From: Cavia porcellus
Lineage: Eukaryota > Chordata > Mammalia > Rodentia > Caviidae
Assembly: GCF_034190915.1 (NCBI RefSeq)
Contig: NW_026947509.1
Span: 35,658,767-35,722,766, forward strand
Direction of reading: 5' to 3'
Length of the DNA stretch: 64,000 nt
Shown: positions 45,622 through 58,295 of the stretch, one piece after another
Layout of the letters: each line of letters opens with the position of its first letter
How positions within the stretch are numbered: position 1 is the stretch's first letter
Position numbers and translations under genes: made by a program
Notes under the pieces: model-generated
Databases searched by the model: none
The model's input: the letters and a program-made list of their open reading frames with translations, nothing else
Told to the model about the DNA's origin: nothing

Positions 45622-48600
45622 GTAAGGGGGCACCTAGCAGCTTTTAAGTATGTGTTTATGTGAATAAGTACCTACCTACACACATACTTGTGTGTGTAAG
45701 CAAGGATGATGGAGGAGAGACTATACACATTCGCTAAAAAACCATCTCCAGCTCCTGGTTTCAGTTGTGTATTCGTTTGCAATATATAGCTATATAAATC
45801 TCCATATGACTTTCCATATAATTGAAATAAGATTGTGCAGCGACAGATTTTGCTTTGATATGAAGTCATAATCTCCTCTGGGAGTAGAATCAAGAGAAAA
45901 GGTAAACAAAGTCATTTGCTTATCAGTAGCAGGAACTGTTGCCTATACTCTCAGTAGTGGGAACTGAGGACTCCCTCCTGAGGCTTCACACTTCCCTAGT
46001 GATGTTAACCAACTTACAGAAACAAGGGAAAAGTAGAGAAGGGATGGAGAAGATGTAGGGGTGAGAAACTGACCCTTCATTTTGATCTTTGTGGAGCTAG
46101 CATTCTAAACACTGTGGAAGACTTGAGTCCTCAGCTCGTCTTTCTTTGGCAGTTGTGACCACGTGGGTATGGGCATGTGTCCATGGAGCATGGGACAGGC
46201 AAGTTCATGTGGGACAGGGACAGGGCACATCTTCCTCTTCTGCCTGCTGGTTTTGGGTTAGTGGCAGGAGTCCAGGAGTCAGATCAGCACCATAGCAGTT
46301 GCTGGGACCCACACCCACTGGGATAAGGCTCTCCTCAAGCACGTTTGGCAGATGGACTGTGGGCCCTATCCGGGGTTCCCTGACAGTGAGACTGTGATCC
46401 TTATGGGGGGCCTGGTCCTCAGGGGCATCTATTGCTCTCACCACTTGCCACTTCCATCTCTAGCATCTTTTTCTTTTTTTTTCCTCTTTCTAGTCACACA
46501 TCTATATTTCCAGTAGAGTTAATATTAATCAGAAGTGGGTATCATACTCTAGAATAATTGAGTTTACTTTAGGCTGATTTTGTGGGCAGAAGAGGTAAAT
46601 TTTCATGGTTGTCACATCTCTGTGGTAACTTTGACACATTCAATAATAGTGGTGTGAAGTTTGATGAACAACGAGAACAGGTTTAACTGTCAAAAGGGGC
46701 ATTAGAACAAGCTTTTTAATACTTCCCTTATCATTTTAGAGGCCCCTCGGTTTCCCTGTCTTTGGTACGCCACTGCAATTGTTCAAGTATACGGTTTTCC
46801 TGTAAGCTATTTCCTAGAAGACTCAATGTGGGCAAGATCCCAAGAGAGGAGTGGACACTTTAATTTCTGCTAAACATTTGAGAAGGAACAAAGGTATAAA
46901 CCAAGCCAAAGATATGTCCAGGCTCTTTGGAGAGGGGAGAAGCTCTGTGGAGTGCCAGGAGGTGAAGCCTGAGAAGGTTGCTGTTATCAAAGTAGAGATT
47001 ATCCTTTAGATCTCCGGTCTCTGTCTCTGCTGATTTGGACCAGCTTGCCTCTCTCTCCAGCGGGAGCCTCATTTATCAATGCATTTTATGGAAAAACAAT
47101 GAGGGAGACTTCTCTGAGTCAAAGCTAGGGAGGGGTAGCACAACTGGGAAAAGACAAGGAAGCGGTGGGGAGTCTGTCTGATAAAGAGGTCCCAGAAGAG
47201 ATGAAGAGATACTTGGGAGTGTGTGAGGGCTTCCAAGTCGCCCTGAATAGGTGCCAACTCTTCCCAAAGTGCAGTCTCACTGTTCCCCCGAACCATTTTG
47301 AGGCCCACTTAGCTCCAAAAGATACAGTATTGGCCATATATTCCCAGCTGAGAAACAGAGGTCTATTCCTGGAAATTTTGACTGTCAAAGCTTTTTTCCT
47401 AATAGCTAGCTCTTGTAGGAGAGCTGAATTTATAAGGAAGTCACCATGGTCTGGTAATGCATGCATGGTGTGGCGTGAGGCCAGCCCAGGGATTCTGCTG
47501 CAGCCACTGGTTGGAGCTCGGAGTGGACTCCTCAGACAGGCAGAGAGGTATTAAGCATCGGGCAGGTAACTTGGCAGACCTTGCTCAACCTGAAAATGTG
47601 ACTCAAAAGCTTTGGTGAAGAAACTGTAGTAATTGTATTGGTTCACTTCAGGGCAAGCACATCTTCATTTGTGGTACTAGCTTCTTTGAAGAACTTTCGT
47701 ACTTCTAAGCTTGAGCATCTTCCCATCTCCTTCTGCACCGTCACCTCCCTCCTCTCCCACAATGCCAGTTGTTTCTGTAGCATGGAGTCTCTGCTATTGT
47801 TGATGCTGCATTTGCTGCCTCTGACTATAAGAGGATTGTGGCCGTGATTTTATTTGAGTTCTCAGGAAGTCTCAGCAAATGCTCAGGCTGGAGTCACCAT
47901 GTCCATTCCAAGACCCACCACCTTGAGTCACATTGCTAGCCTGAAGAGAAATGTCCTTGTGACTAGAGCTGCGCCTGGCAGGGGCAGTGGGAGGAAAGGG
48001 GTCCATCTCTTTTGTGTGTCTGTATGAGTTCCTGAGTTCCTCTTGTGATTGTTGTCAGGGCAGCTGCAGTGGCGCAGGAGTAGCTTCCTAGCAATAAAAG
48101 ATTATCACTATCACGCTTCTTTCCTTTTATTGTTTTCTAAAATTGGGAATTATATAGTCCAGCCTTCTACTCAATGCAAGAATCCACCCCATAGCACAAA
48201 CCAAATAGAACTGTATTTGGTGATTTAATTTTATTGTTCTAATCATTTTGTATCATTTTATTAGATCATCCATCAAAATAAAAGCAATTCTGTTATTTCT
48301 ACAACACTGTCATTGGGTAATAGAACTTATTTCTTTCCTGTCAGATATACTTTAGCAAGGGGATATTTCACAGTTTCAAGTTGAGAGGTTGCTTGTGATA
48401 GAGCTTAAGCTTGTTCTTCTCAGATACTGTTTTCTTCTGGGAAAACTTTTAAAAAGGTATTTACCATTACTTTGGCAAGGGTTCCCTATTTTTGAAAGGC
48501 GCCTTTGCTACAAGGTTTGATTCTGATCTTTCTTTCTCCTTATGAAAATAATTTGGTCATTGGCCACTACATAGTTCTCTCTTTGAACTTTGTCACTGAG

Positions 48601-49227
48601 GTTGTTTTGGTTCCAAGCACTGCCTGTTTGATGACTGCACCCTTATTATCCTACAGGGAGTGGCAGGGTGTCTACATGGGTTTCTCTGTTGGTTTGAGTG
48701 TTAAGCTTTCTTGGATTCAAACTACATTCCATGGACTTTGTTTCTCAAGGTCAAGAGGTTGGATTAGTAAGAATTTTGCAGAGAAATAGAACCATAAGAT
48801 AGATGTAGGGACTAACTCCTGTGACTACAGAGTCTTTTTTTAAATTTTATTTATTTATTTTTTGTCTTTTTCCTTATTTATTTATTTTTTGTCTTTTTCC
48901 TTTATTGGTACCAGGGATAGAACTCACGACTGCCTGCTTGCAAGGCATGCGCTTAGGCCGCTGAGCTAAATCCCAGCCCCCAACTAGAGAGTCTTGATGA
49001 GTGTAGACTTTGGATAGGGGGTACCTATAGACTAATCGTGCAAGAAGAATTGCAGGTTGGTTCAAAGACTGCTCTTGGCCTGAAGAAAACTGATGAAATT
49101 TGAAGCCCATGTACTGGCAGAATTCCCTCTTGCCTGTGATGGTTGGCCTTTTGTTCTTTAACAATTGGATGAGGCTACCCAAATTATGCAGGGCAATCTG
49201 TGTTATTCAAAATTTACCATTTTAAGT
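45622..49227 (+). other. DNER: Intron 5 of DNER, first part
   Basis: Donor GTAAGG at 45622. 45640-46850 has no repeat that I can name, 46860-47560 carries open frames on both strands without family resemblance, and 47570-48830 is unique AT-rich sequence. Confidence 0.75.
48837..48982 (-). mobile_element. ID-type SINE with a duplicated tail
   Basis: Standard ID body on the minus strand, with the 13-bp target duplication ACTACAGAGTCTT at 48824-48836 and ACTAGAGAGTCTT at 48983-48995 (one mismatch). Its tail contains a 27-bp block twice in tandem (48849-48875 and 48876-48902), each copy holding GTCTTTTTCCTT. Confidence 0.92.
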
Positions 49228-49432
49228 ATAAATCTCAACTGGCACAGGCCTGTTATCCAGTACTTTGGGAGGCAGGAGAATTGCAAGTATAAGACCAGGT
49301 TGGGTGACTCAGTGACTTAGTGAGAGACTATCTCATGGAAAAAATAAAAAACAACTAGTCATGTACAATGGCCTTGGGTTCAGTCCTCACTGCTGCACAC
49401 ACACACATACACAGACACATGCACACACAGTA
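49228..49432 (+). mobile_element. B1-ID composite SINE with CA-rich tail
   Basis: GGCACAGGCCTGTTATCCAG, TACTTTGGGAGGCAGGAGAA and GAGAGACTATCTCATGG mark B1. GGCCTTGGGTTCAGTCCTC marks ID. A CA microsatellite from about 49395 to 49428 replaces the A tail. Confidence 0.83.
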
Positions 49433-49539
49433 GATCTTATCTAAAAACAACTTCACAGAATATCAAAAATGTCCAAACATCTCGGCCCAATCAACTTGAT
49501 GCATACAATTAATCATCACAAATTCTCTACATTCTTCTA

Positions 49540-50360
49540 ATTCCCCATTGCTCTCTTTATACCCAGTTGAATACGTTGTCTTCAAGGTTGAAGGGTTTTG
49601 TTTCAGGAGACCGGCCAGAGGCTCTTGACAGGAAGTCACCTCCTAGGCTCCTCACTCCGGTGCTGACACCTTGGGCTGGGCAGTCAGGCAACTCTGCGCC
49701 GGAAATAGATTGTGGACCACAGTCCCGGAAACAGAGGCTCCAGTGCATGCGTGTCTTCACCCTCCTTTGCTGACTTCTTAGAGCAAAGTCGCAACATCTT
49801 TTTTTAATCAAAGGATTGTATTGTTAATGATTTTCTACCACATAGAGTTAATTATAAGCGGAGTGGTAGAAAGGGTGAATCTTTCCTGTCTGTCGATGCT
49901 TAAGTGGGATCAGGTCTCCGTTCTCAGAGGGAAGCCCTGGAAGCCACCATCCTGAAGCTATGAGGCCAGGACCCTAGGGCTGGCTACTGAGACTCTGCCT
50001 TGACGGAAGGTGAAGCTGACATGGTTCTCAAAGTCTATAGAGACTAAGTGTGCTTGCTGACTGTGGGTCTGTGCCTGAGAAAGTACTTTCGCGCCTGGTT
50101 ACTGCAGGCCAACCTTGAGATACTTTCTTCTTTCTCTGACGGAGACATCTGTGTGTGCATGTGCGCGTGCATGTGTGCACATGCACGTGCACATGCATGC
50201 AAATACCTTCTCACTCTTCTTGCCTGTAGCTGAGTTCTTTCTCCTGGCTTCGGTCTATCAGAAATAAACCTGTAACCTGAGCCAGGGACTGTACCCATTG
50301 CCTGCTGTTCTTGTTTGGTAGCTCTCGTGGCCAGGTGGGAAACTCTATCCTTGTAGGACC
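49540..50360 (+). other. Unassigned GC-richer block, possible LTR
   Basis: Unlike its neighbours it has several CpGs and ETS-type words (GCCGGAAAT and CCCGGAAAC near 49700-49730) and an alternating purine-pyrimidine tract at 50146-50203. An AATAAA at 50263-50268 is followed by a GT/TTG-rich end. That order resembles a promoter-R-poly(A) layout of an old retroviral LTR, but I cannot place TG/CA ends or a target duplication. Confidence 0.3.
50146..50203. repeat. Alternating purine-pyrimidine tract with inverted repeats
   Basis: The stretch is made of TGTG, CATG and GCGCGTGCATG words, then GTGCACATGCACGTGCACAT. It alternates almost strictly and is self-complementary in part (GCACATGCACGTGCACATGC), so it could form Z-DNA or a small cruciform. 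Confidence 0.85.
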
Positions 50361-52884
50361 CATCTGCCCATTACTAGCTTCTATAGCTACATTCTCTTTG
50401 TTTTGAAAGCCTGTGCTTGTTTTCTAGGGCTCCAGGTAAATCCCCTGTCCTGGTTTGCTTATTTCAGGGCAGTGAGATGGGCAGGCACCAACAGCCTCTT
50501 CTGCCTCTGAGACCCCTTGCATCTGCTGCACCCCCTTGTTCTCTGTGGTCCAGCTCGTGCTGTTTTCCATCTGGAAGCTTGATCTTGTGCCCCTTGCTTC
50601 CTCACCCCTGTGCCCTCCCACCTCCCCACTTGTATGTTAGCCTCAGCCTGAAATCCTGCTGCTTAGGAAGCTGACATGAACCCTAGTGTTGAGTAGCTCT
50701 CTCTTCTAAGTGCCATAGTTCTTACGAGTCACGTGAGTTTTGACTCACGCCTGTGCTTCTCTATGTCTGTTATTATTTGAATTCACTTCCCTGTGCAGGG
50801 TTCTCGTGCACCTTCCCTGTTCCTGGCACTTACCTGGGATCTAGGGCTTACATGCTTGGTCTGTGAAGAGATGGCCTCTTCCCAGGGGACAGTGTGTTGG
50901 GCTTGTAACTCGTGGATTAGAGCACAGTGTGATGCCTGCTTGGGGAGGTTTGCAAGTGTGCTTGGGGAGCCCAGAGAAATACCCAAGTCAGATGTGAGAT
51001 CACGGAGGGCTTCCCTGGGGAGTGTAGGACTGTGACTCTTTGACATCTGGCTCATTCTGTCTCCATGGCAACAACCAGTCTGGCCCTCTTGTATAGAAGA
51101 TGCTCAAAAACTGCCTGTGAACTGAAATGAGGAAAATAAATAAAAGAACAAAAGTGTGAGAGGAAACCAGTTTCTGAGGCTCATGTTAGAAGTATCTTTT
51201 GAGTTCTATTTTTGATATATGGAGGGCTATGGAAAATAAGTGGTGAATTTAGTTTTGCAAGATAATGATTTGGAAAATATTCTTTGAAAAAGGTCATCTC
51301 ACCGGTGTGAGTGGGACTTGGAAAGTTGTAGTCATCACCTATCAGGAACATTGTAACCATCAATGCCAATCCCTTTCCCATCAAAAAGAAGTAGGTCAGA
51401 ATAATTCGAATCCGTGGAATCGCTGATGCTCTCCGCTTGTTGGTTTGGAATGATTGGTGAACTCTCCAGCTTAGGCCATGGCAGCATGCGGGAGGGCAGG
51501 CACAGCATTCACCCTCCACCTCTCTTCCCCATTGTTGGTGCCCCACAGTAACCCACATTGTTAGGATCCCACAGAGGCCCTCATAGGATCACGTGAAAGA
51601 AGATGGTGAAGAAAGTAGATAGATAAGAAAGTAGGTGAAGAAGAGTTAGGGGCAGCACTCACTGCTTCCTTTTCAGAATCAAGACAGAGGCTGCAGCCAG
51701 AGCATTGACACGTAGAGGGGCTTTTTAAATAGTTCTGTTGCGCATGGGGTGGACTCTGCCAGTGCGAAGGAGGGAGAGCTCTTGAATTAGGGAATGAGAC
51801 ATAGTCAGAGAGGGTAGTGAATGGCATCCTGGATAGAACACATCCTTCGTAAGTGGAACTATGGAGAAACAGATTTGTCTCCCCTACCACAGAGTTCAGC
51901 TGGGGATGGGGTGTGGCATAACCTTATTACATGACTTAATAAATTGCTTAGTGACAAAGCCAGTTAAAAACTTTTGAGCCAGAGAATAGGTGGTTTGGAG
52001 GTAAGCTTAAAAGGAAGGTGTCTGGGATTCTTGATTTGCTAACGAAGGAAAGGAATCTCTCCCAGATTTCACTTGCCAGAAACTGCCCCATGGACCTCAG
52101 AGAGCAAGGCTTTTTTTTATGAATAATAAAAGCCTAATAAGTATCAGAAATACATTACCCACAGAGATCGTAAAAGTCGGTGCAGCCCAGCTGTCACTCC
52201 ATTAGTGGGTAAAGGATTAGCCCATCTAGAATTTCACTGACTTGCACTTGAATTATGATTCTTGGTACTAATGTAATTAAAAAGCCTGCTTTTTTATGTT
52301 ATAGAAGGATGATCATATCATTGCCCACATAAGAATGTGGCAATGCATTTGAATTGTTGTTATAAATTATTTACAGAGATGATTCTAAAATTACATCTCA
52401 AAGGATAGACATTTCCTGGTGTTTTGCTTCTGCATCAACATTGTACAGGAGGTTGGAGTGTATTCCCCCACCCTCCTGCTAACAGTTGGAGACTGCTGTC
52501 AAGTGCTGGTGACATTCCAGATATTTCAGGGCAAGGATTGTGTATCATCAGTGACAAAGTCAGAGTCATAGAATTTAGAGTGGAAGGTGATTTGAGAGGC
52601 CTCTCCACTTATTTTATTTTAAACATCAGGAAACCAAGGTGTAAGAGAGATTTAAGGCACTTGCTCAAGGCCCAAGGGCTAATACATGGCTGAAGCCAGC
52701 AAGTATAAATGACTTTTGGGCATTGGCCCAGGGTTCCTCCCACCAAGCCCTAGGGCATTTAGGAGCACAACCGACTTTACTGCCTATTCAGTGTCTCCAA
52801 GTTACATTTAACTATCTATTAGGAGAAGAACCAGCTTCAGATTTTTGTTTGTGCCTTTGCTTTGACCCTAGAGCATTTTACTTC

Positions 52885-53045
52885 AGCATTTCTCAAACTT
52901 GCAGGTGCATCATGAATCACACAAGGATATTGTCAAACTATAGAACTTGGCTCAGTGGGTCTGCATGGAGCCTGAGCTAAGGTGCAGTTTATGGTACTAC
53001 TGCAGGCCTGGGGACTGCGGACCTGAGACCAAGGCATCAAAGGCA
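52885..53045 (+). mobile_element. hAT-type MER5-like element
   Basis: CATTTCTCAAACTTGCAGGT, GAACTTGGCTCAGTGGGTCT and ACTGCAGGCCTGGGGAC follow the order of the MER5 consensus as I remember it. Diverged. Confidence 0.55.
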
Positions 53046-53312
53046 CTGTTCTCACAACTTCTCAGAGAGTTAGCAGATTCGATAGCTCTCTTCCATGTTT
53101 TTTTTTTGACATATATTATAGCTGGAACTAACTCTTTTTCCAGCGAAGTCCAAGAAAATGATAGTATAGGTGAAGTCAGTCAGTAATCGTGGGGAAGAAG
53201 AAATCCCAATGTGTATGTTCACAGCCTTTATAAGGGCTCCAGGGACTGTTGTGTGCTGCCTTGGGTTTTACACTTTACCTGTACAACTCTGAGGCATCAC
53301 AAAGGAGTGTGT

Positions 53313-53700
53313 GAATCAGTTTTCCTGTTACTGGACATAATACCTGAAACTCACAGCTTGGAGGGGGAGAGGCTTAATTTGGCTTAGGGTTTCCGGGGAG
53401 TCAGTCCATGGTTGGCAGATCCAAAGCAGAAAAATCATGGCAGAAGGGTATGGTGGAGAAAAGGTACTTTGTTCATGGTGGCTGGGAAACAGAGCATGGA
53501 ATGGTGTCAGAGAAGATGGATCCAGGGACAAGATACAGTACCCAAAGTCACTCCTCTGTGACTGTCCCATACACCCCAGAAGTGTACTCCACCAATCCCC
53601 TGGTGGGTCCCAAACTGATCAAGTTGACAAGATCAGGTTTAGCCATCACATGCAAGATGATCATTTCAGAACGATATTGGAGCTGACAACTGTAATTCTT
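53313..53700 (+). mobile_element. Interspersed repeat of unresolved class, copy 4 of 4
   Basis: TTTTCCTGTTACTGGACATA, GGAGTCAGTCCATGGTTGGC and the GGCAGAAGGGTATGGTGGAG middle match the layout of the other copies. All four lie in the same orientation as DNER. Confidence 0.62.
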
Positions 53701-55064
53701 ACATTTTTCACTCATAACTTTAAGATATAGTGAAGGAACTTTGGGTAAACTTTTGTGTCCAAAGGAAGAAAAGCAGCTCTTTGGAGCTCAGTGGGCTTGC
53801 TTTCCTTGTTCCCTCTCTCTGAAATTTTTATGCTTCTGTCCTGATTTTTAGTCAGTGGAGTGTAGGTAATGCTGGGAAGGATGTGGGTAAATAAGCTGTG
53901 TCAGTAGAAGGCATGCAGAGGGAACAAATCATCCTTCTCCTTAGGGATACTTTCCAAGAGGGAGCGTATACCACTTGTCATCTTACAGCATTTCTTTGTC
54001 TTTCCTCATTTTCATTCCATCATCCAGTGTATTGTGAGCACCAGGAATGGGTCCTGCACAGAGCCGCATCTTAGCCAAGCAAAGGTGAGCACATGGATGT
54101 GGTCCCCTCTCTCCTGGTGCCTCAGGTTCTGACACTGGAAGTCCTTGAACTAGCCCTTTATTCAGTGCCCCAAATATTACCAACCTCTTCCGCCTTCTTC
54201 AGCATCTGTTTGTGTATCTTTAAGCAGTTTGGTATGTCTCAGAACCCGAGGAGGAAACCCTTACTGTGGTTACTGTACCGTGGTCTTCTGACCTCTAGCC
54301 ACTTCAAATCTGGCTTTAACACAGACTCCTCTGTTTCTTCTGTATCTGGAAAGATTAGGCCTTTAGTTTGTTGTGATCATTACCCCATTCTTCTGTGACC
54401 TTGTCTTAGGTTGTAAATGTCTTTCCAAGTTGTGGAGCATGAGCTAGCTTTGGGATGACCAGTCACACTGTCTGAGGACACTGTGGTGAGGACAGTTGGA
54501 CACCTACCTGGACAAAAACTGGACAGAAACACCAATGGTCTCTGGACAGTGACTTCTAATGGGTCCACAGGCAGAGTTGAGGGCTTTGTCTTAATGATAG
54601 GGTGTATTCTGACAGAAGCAATGTTAGGTGATGTCATCATTGTTCAGACATCACAGTGCATTTATAAAACTAGTTCAGCTGCAGCATCCCTGGGGGCAGT
54701 GTCCTCTTATGGGACCACCATGGTGACTGCAGTTCCATTAGACTGAGCGTGTATTTTGGTGCTATGTATGTGACTGGGATTGTAGTTGAGATCTTCTGGC
54801 CTCAGTGAACAAAACGATCCCTTTCCTGCTTGCCATGGTGCTTTTGCCTTTAGAACTCAACCCATTTCCACTTACTCCTTGATTTCCTCCCACCTTGACA
54901 CAGTGCTAGAAATTTTACTTACAAAATTGTTCAACTTCACCTGGCAGAGTTATTTTTTCAGACTCTTTGGTTTCAAGGCACCTTTACATTCTTAGGGGAG
55001 TGAGACCTCCAGAGACCTTTGTTGAGTGGTTTGTATCTATGGATATGTATTGCATTAAATTAAG

Positions 55065-55235
55065 CTGGATATGGTTGTGCATGTGATCCCAGAATTTGGG
55101 AGGTTGAGACTGGAGGTGCATCTAAGGTTAACTTGGGCTACATAGCGAGTTCAAGGCCAGGCTGAACTACATAGAGTGTAGTAAAAAACAAACCAAAAAA
55201 ACCCCGCAAAAAATGCCAAAAACATAAAAATAAAG
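55065..55235 (+). mobile_element. B1 SINE
   Basis: GGTTGTGCATGTGATCCCAG, GGGAGGTTGAGACTGGAGG and CAAGGCCAGGCTGAACTACA, then an A/C-rich tail, identify B1. Confidence 0.85.
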
Positions 55236-56109
55236 TTAAAACTAAGGGATTAAAAAATACTTATTGGTTCATTTAATTAACAAGCCTATCACATAATAAC
55301 ACGAATAACACCTGTTAAGTGAAAAATAACTCTATTTTCAAAAATTCAGAAGAGTATCATTGTTTTCATTTTTATAGATCTCTTTAAGGTCTGGTTTCAA
55401 AGAAGACAGCTGGAGTCCTAGTTTGCATTAACGTTCAATCTGTTACAATGTGTTGTTTTGGTTGAGGTCTAGGAATAAAATTCTGCCTCACACAGATATT
55501 TTGTTGGAAAAAGGAGATGTGTTTTAATAGACCGTTAAGGTAATTATAGATGTTCTTGAAACTATCTCAAAACTTGACAAATGTTAGATTCATAAAGGTT
55601 AATTGAATGTGGCATCTTGGAACCCTGTCAATAAACTTTGTCTGCTGCTGTATTACATGTATTCGTTTGCCTGCCTTTGAGAATCTTTTACCCGTGAAGG
55701 GGTTTTGCTATGTGTTGGATCAGCCAGTTGGAAAATATTGGATCACCAAGTTATACACAGTTTCCAAATGTTGACACATTTCATGACACAGTATCAAAAA
55801 AGTTGCATCTGTGATTAATACCACCACGAATCTCATCAGAAAAGTCTGTTAAGTGTTGGGAATCTGTCAAATTCTTAATGGAAGATAAAAGTTTTCTAAA
55901 ATTCTAATTTGTCTTGGAAAGCTCAGACTTAATCTCTGACAACCACTATTGGTTGTTTTTCTGAAGGTGAGAGGCTGATTTTGCTCATGCAAGAGGAAAT
56001 ATCTGCCAAATTGCCAAGCTTGGGTAACTGGTTGATCCTTTATGTATTTCCTTTATTTAGGGGAGGGAGGTGACTTAGGACATTGAAGTACTGAGCTGTA
56101 GCATCAGCC

Positions 56110-56266
56110 GTTTTTGTTTTTTATTTTGAATCAAGTTCTCACTAAATTGCCCAGTCTGGGCTTTAATTTGCAATTCTCCTGCCTTAGCCTCCCAGGTCCT
56201 CCTGCCTCAGTCTTCCTGAAGAGCTCCCAGGAATTACAGTTGTGAGCCACCAAGCCTGGCTCAGTT
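56110..56266 (-). mobile_element. B1 SINE, antisense
   Basis: The complement of B1 is seen as CACTAAATTGCCCAGTCTGG, CTGCCTTAGCCTCCCAGG and GAGCCACCAAGCCTGGC. It has an internal near-repeat of the TCCTGCC/TCAG block. Confidence 0.8.
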
Positions 56267-56310
56267 ACTATTTTAAGGAAAAAATGGACTAGTTATAAAA
56301 ACTAGTCACC

Positions 56311-56402
56311 AGGGCCAAGGGTTTAGCTCAGTGGCATAGCACTTGCCTGCCAAGCTCGAGGTCATGAGTTCAGTCCCTGGTACCAATAAACCAAACCAAA
56401 CC
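56311..56402 (+). mobile_element. ID-type SINE, second subtype, sense
   Basis: GGTTTAGCTCAGTGGCATAG, ACTTGCCTGCCAAGCTCGAG and TCATGAGTTCAGTCCCTGGT match the second subtype. A 7-bp duplication AGTCACC flanks it at 56304-56310 and 56403-56409. It is one of only two short ID elements in the sense orientation here. Confidence 0.87.
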
Positions 56403-56477
56403 AGTCACCCAAACATGTGTGTGCCTGGGCTCTGGCAGTGGTAGTGTTTCCTGCCTGCCTCCCACTGCATCATAGAT

Positions 56478-56592
56478 TATAGCAGCCCAGGTGTTGTCCC
56501 ACACCTACAATTCCAACACTCAAGAGGTTTGTAATTTAGAGCCCCAGCTGAGCAACTTACTTGCTTGGTGAGACCTTGTCTCAAAATAGACG
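56478..56592 (+). mobile_element. B1-like SINE fragment
   Basis: CACACCTACAATTCCAACAC, GTTTGTAATTTAGAGCCCC and GAGACCTTGTCTCAAAATAG show a shortened and diverged B1. Confidence 0.7.
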
Positions 56593-57939
56593 TGTGTCCA
56601 TAGGCTGAGGGGTGCATCATGTTTCAGCTTTTACTGGTTCATTGAGAACGTACTAAACAGAACTGACATGTCCCTTCCCCCCCATTGTCAGATGTTGCTG
56701 AAGATCCAAAGGTACAACCACAAAGCCATGGCTTGGAGTCCTGTGACAGGCACTGGCCACTTTTCTCTTTATTGTTTACATGCCATCAGAGCCAAGGTCA
56801 GTACTACAAAAGGAGCAGGACTTAGTGTCCTTGAATAGCTTTGACCTTGTGGACTGTTTGGAGGTGCCTCAGGGACCCCTGCTCCAATCAAACCCAGGGG
56901 ACCAGAAACCTTGTTTTTAGCAACCTCTGCCTAGGCCCACGCCTTCAACTCCCTTTTCTAGATTTTTCTCTGTTCTTCCATTTCCTTTCTTCTACTGCTT
57001 CTCCTCCTCCCGTTTTTTTTTTTTTTTTTTTTTTTTTTGACCTTTCTGGCCTTTAATGTATTTTTCTAAGCCCTCCAATTTAGTTTAAAGTGTCTGTAGT
57101 TTTGTCTCTCCATTGTAGTGAGTCACCTAATAGCTTCTTGGTAAAAGTCCTGCTTGGTTTCCTAAAAGCCAGTTTGACACCCAGTATTTGTTGTTTGTCT
57201 GCTTGGCAGTGTGCTGTGCAGCCAGCTCCCGACGTTCAGTGCTCACCCCTGGGCAGTGGCTACATGTTCCCAGTGATACCCAGGGCAGAGGCTCCCTCCC
57301 CACCCACTACCTTCCCAGCCATCAGACAGCAGGGAATCAGATCAGGAGCAAAGCATAGGCTCCTATAGGAAACAGAAAGTGCAGGCTGGCCAATTAAAAT
57401 GATGGAAATCTGAAGTGGATGACATCCACTTTTCCGGTGCACACTGCTGGGAGCTCTTTAAGGAGTAGAAAGGAGCAAGTGGGTTGAGCAGTTGCCTTTC
57501 AGAACATTGGCCTGCCTCTGGTGATGCTCCCCGAGCCCGGACTTCCCATTGCAGGAGGGGCCCAGGAGTTCTCCTGGAAGTACTACTGGGCAGATCACGC
57601 CAGCCAGGCAGAAAGTCAGGTCACAGGGACCAGTGAAGATCTGGGTAACCCATGTGGCTTCAGCAGGAGGAACTTCTGGGATGGCATCAAGTGAGAAGCT
57701 GGGTCAAAAGAGGACTTTTTCTTCTAGAACAAGGACTGAATCACACTGAGATAGGCCAAGGGGAGGCATGCAGGGAGCCATGCGAACATATAGAATGGGT
57801 CAGTGGGGTGTAAGAAACAGGTGCAGGCCTTCTGGGAATCCTTTGAAGGGAGCTGAGGAGGGCCGCAGAGAAAAGGACTGGAAACATCGTTCTTTGAGGC
57901 GAGCAATGTCAAATAAAAGTCTGCATAAGGTAGTATAAA

Positions 57940-58292
57940 GTTTTAAGAATCACATACCATAACACCCACCATTTGAAGATGAACTATTCAGGGGAGTGTG
58001 TTCAGTGTGTCCACAGCGTGTGTAACCACCAGTTCTGTCCAGTTTCAAGACATTTTTATCACCCCCCAAACCCCATATCCCTCCAGCAGTTACTCCCCAT
58101 TTCTTCTCTCGGCCCCTGGCAACCTGAGGGTTCTCTTGGTCTGCGGGTTTCCTGTGAATGGATTCCTATTAAACGGGCTTTTTGTTTGTTTGTTTGTTTG
58201 GGACTCAACACAGTGTTTTGCAGTTCATCTATGCAGTAGCATATTTCTCCATCATTCCTTTATATAGCTAAATCATATTCTATTGCATAGAT
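57940..58292 (-). mobile_element. Antisense old L1 fragment, left half
   Basis: GTGTAACCACCAGTTCTGTC, AGTTACTCCCCATTTCTTC and CCCCTGGCAACCTGAGGGTT are typical of the complement of old L1 3' UTRs. The matching continuation is at 59250-59530, so this L1 is interrupted by later insertions. Confidence 0.7.
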
Positions 58293-58295
58293 ATA

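Larger units (their letters stand above)
50361..57939 (+). other. DNER: Intron 5 of DNER, middle part
   Basis: Between the elements listed, 50400-52880, 53750-55060, 55240-56100 and 57045-57939 contain sequence without recognisable genes. 52080-52400 is AT-rich and repeat-free. A 26-base T run lies at 57013-57038. Confidence 0.7.

Noticed and set aside
57200..57370. Possible next DNER exon near a Cys-rich frame
   Set aside because: It does not match the expected continuation of EGF domain 3 (ATFSC) and lacks a convincing acceptor and donor pair.
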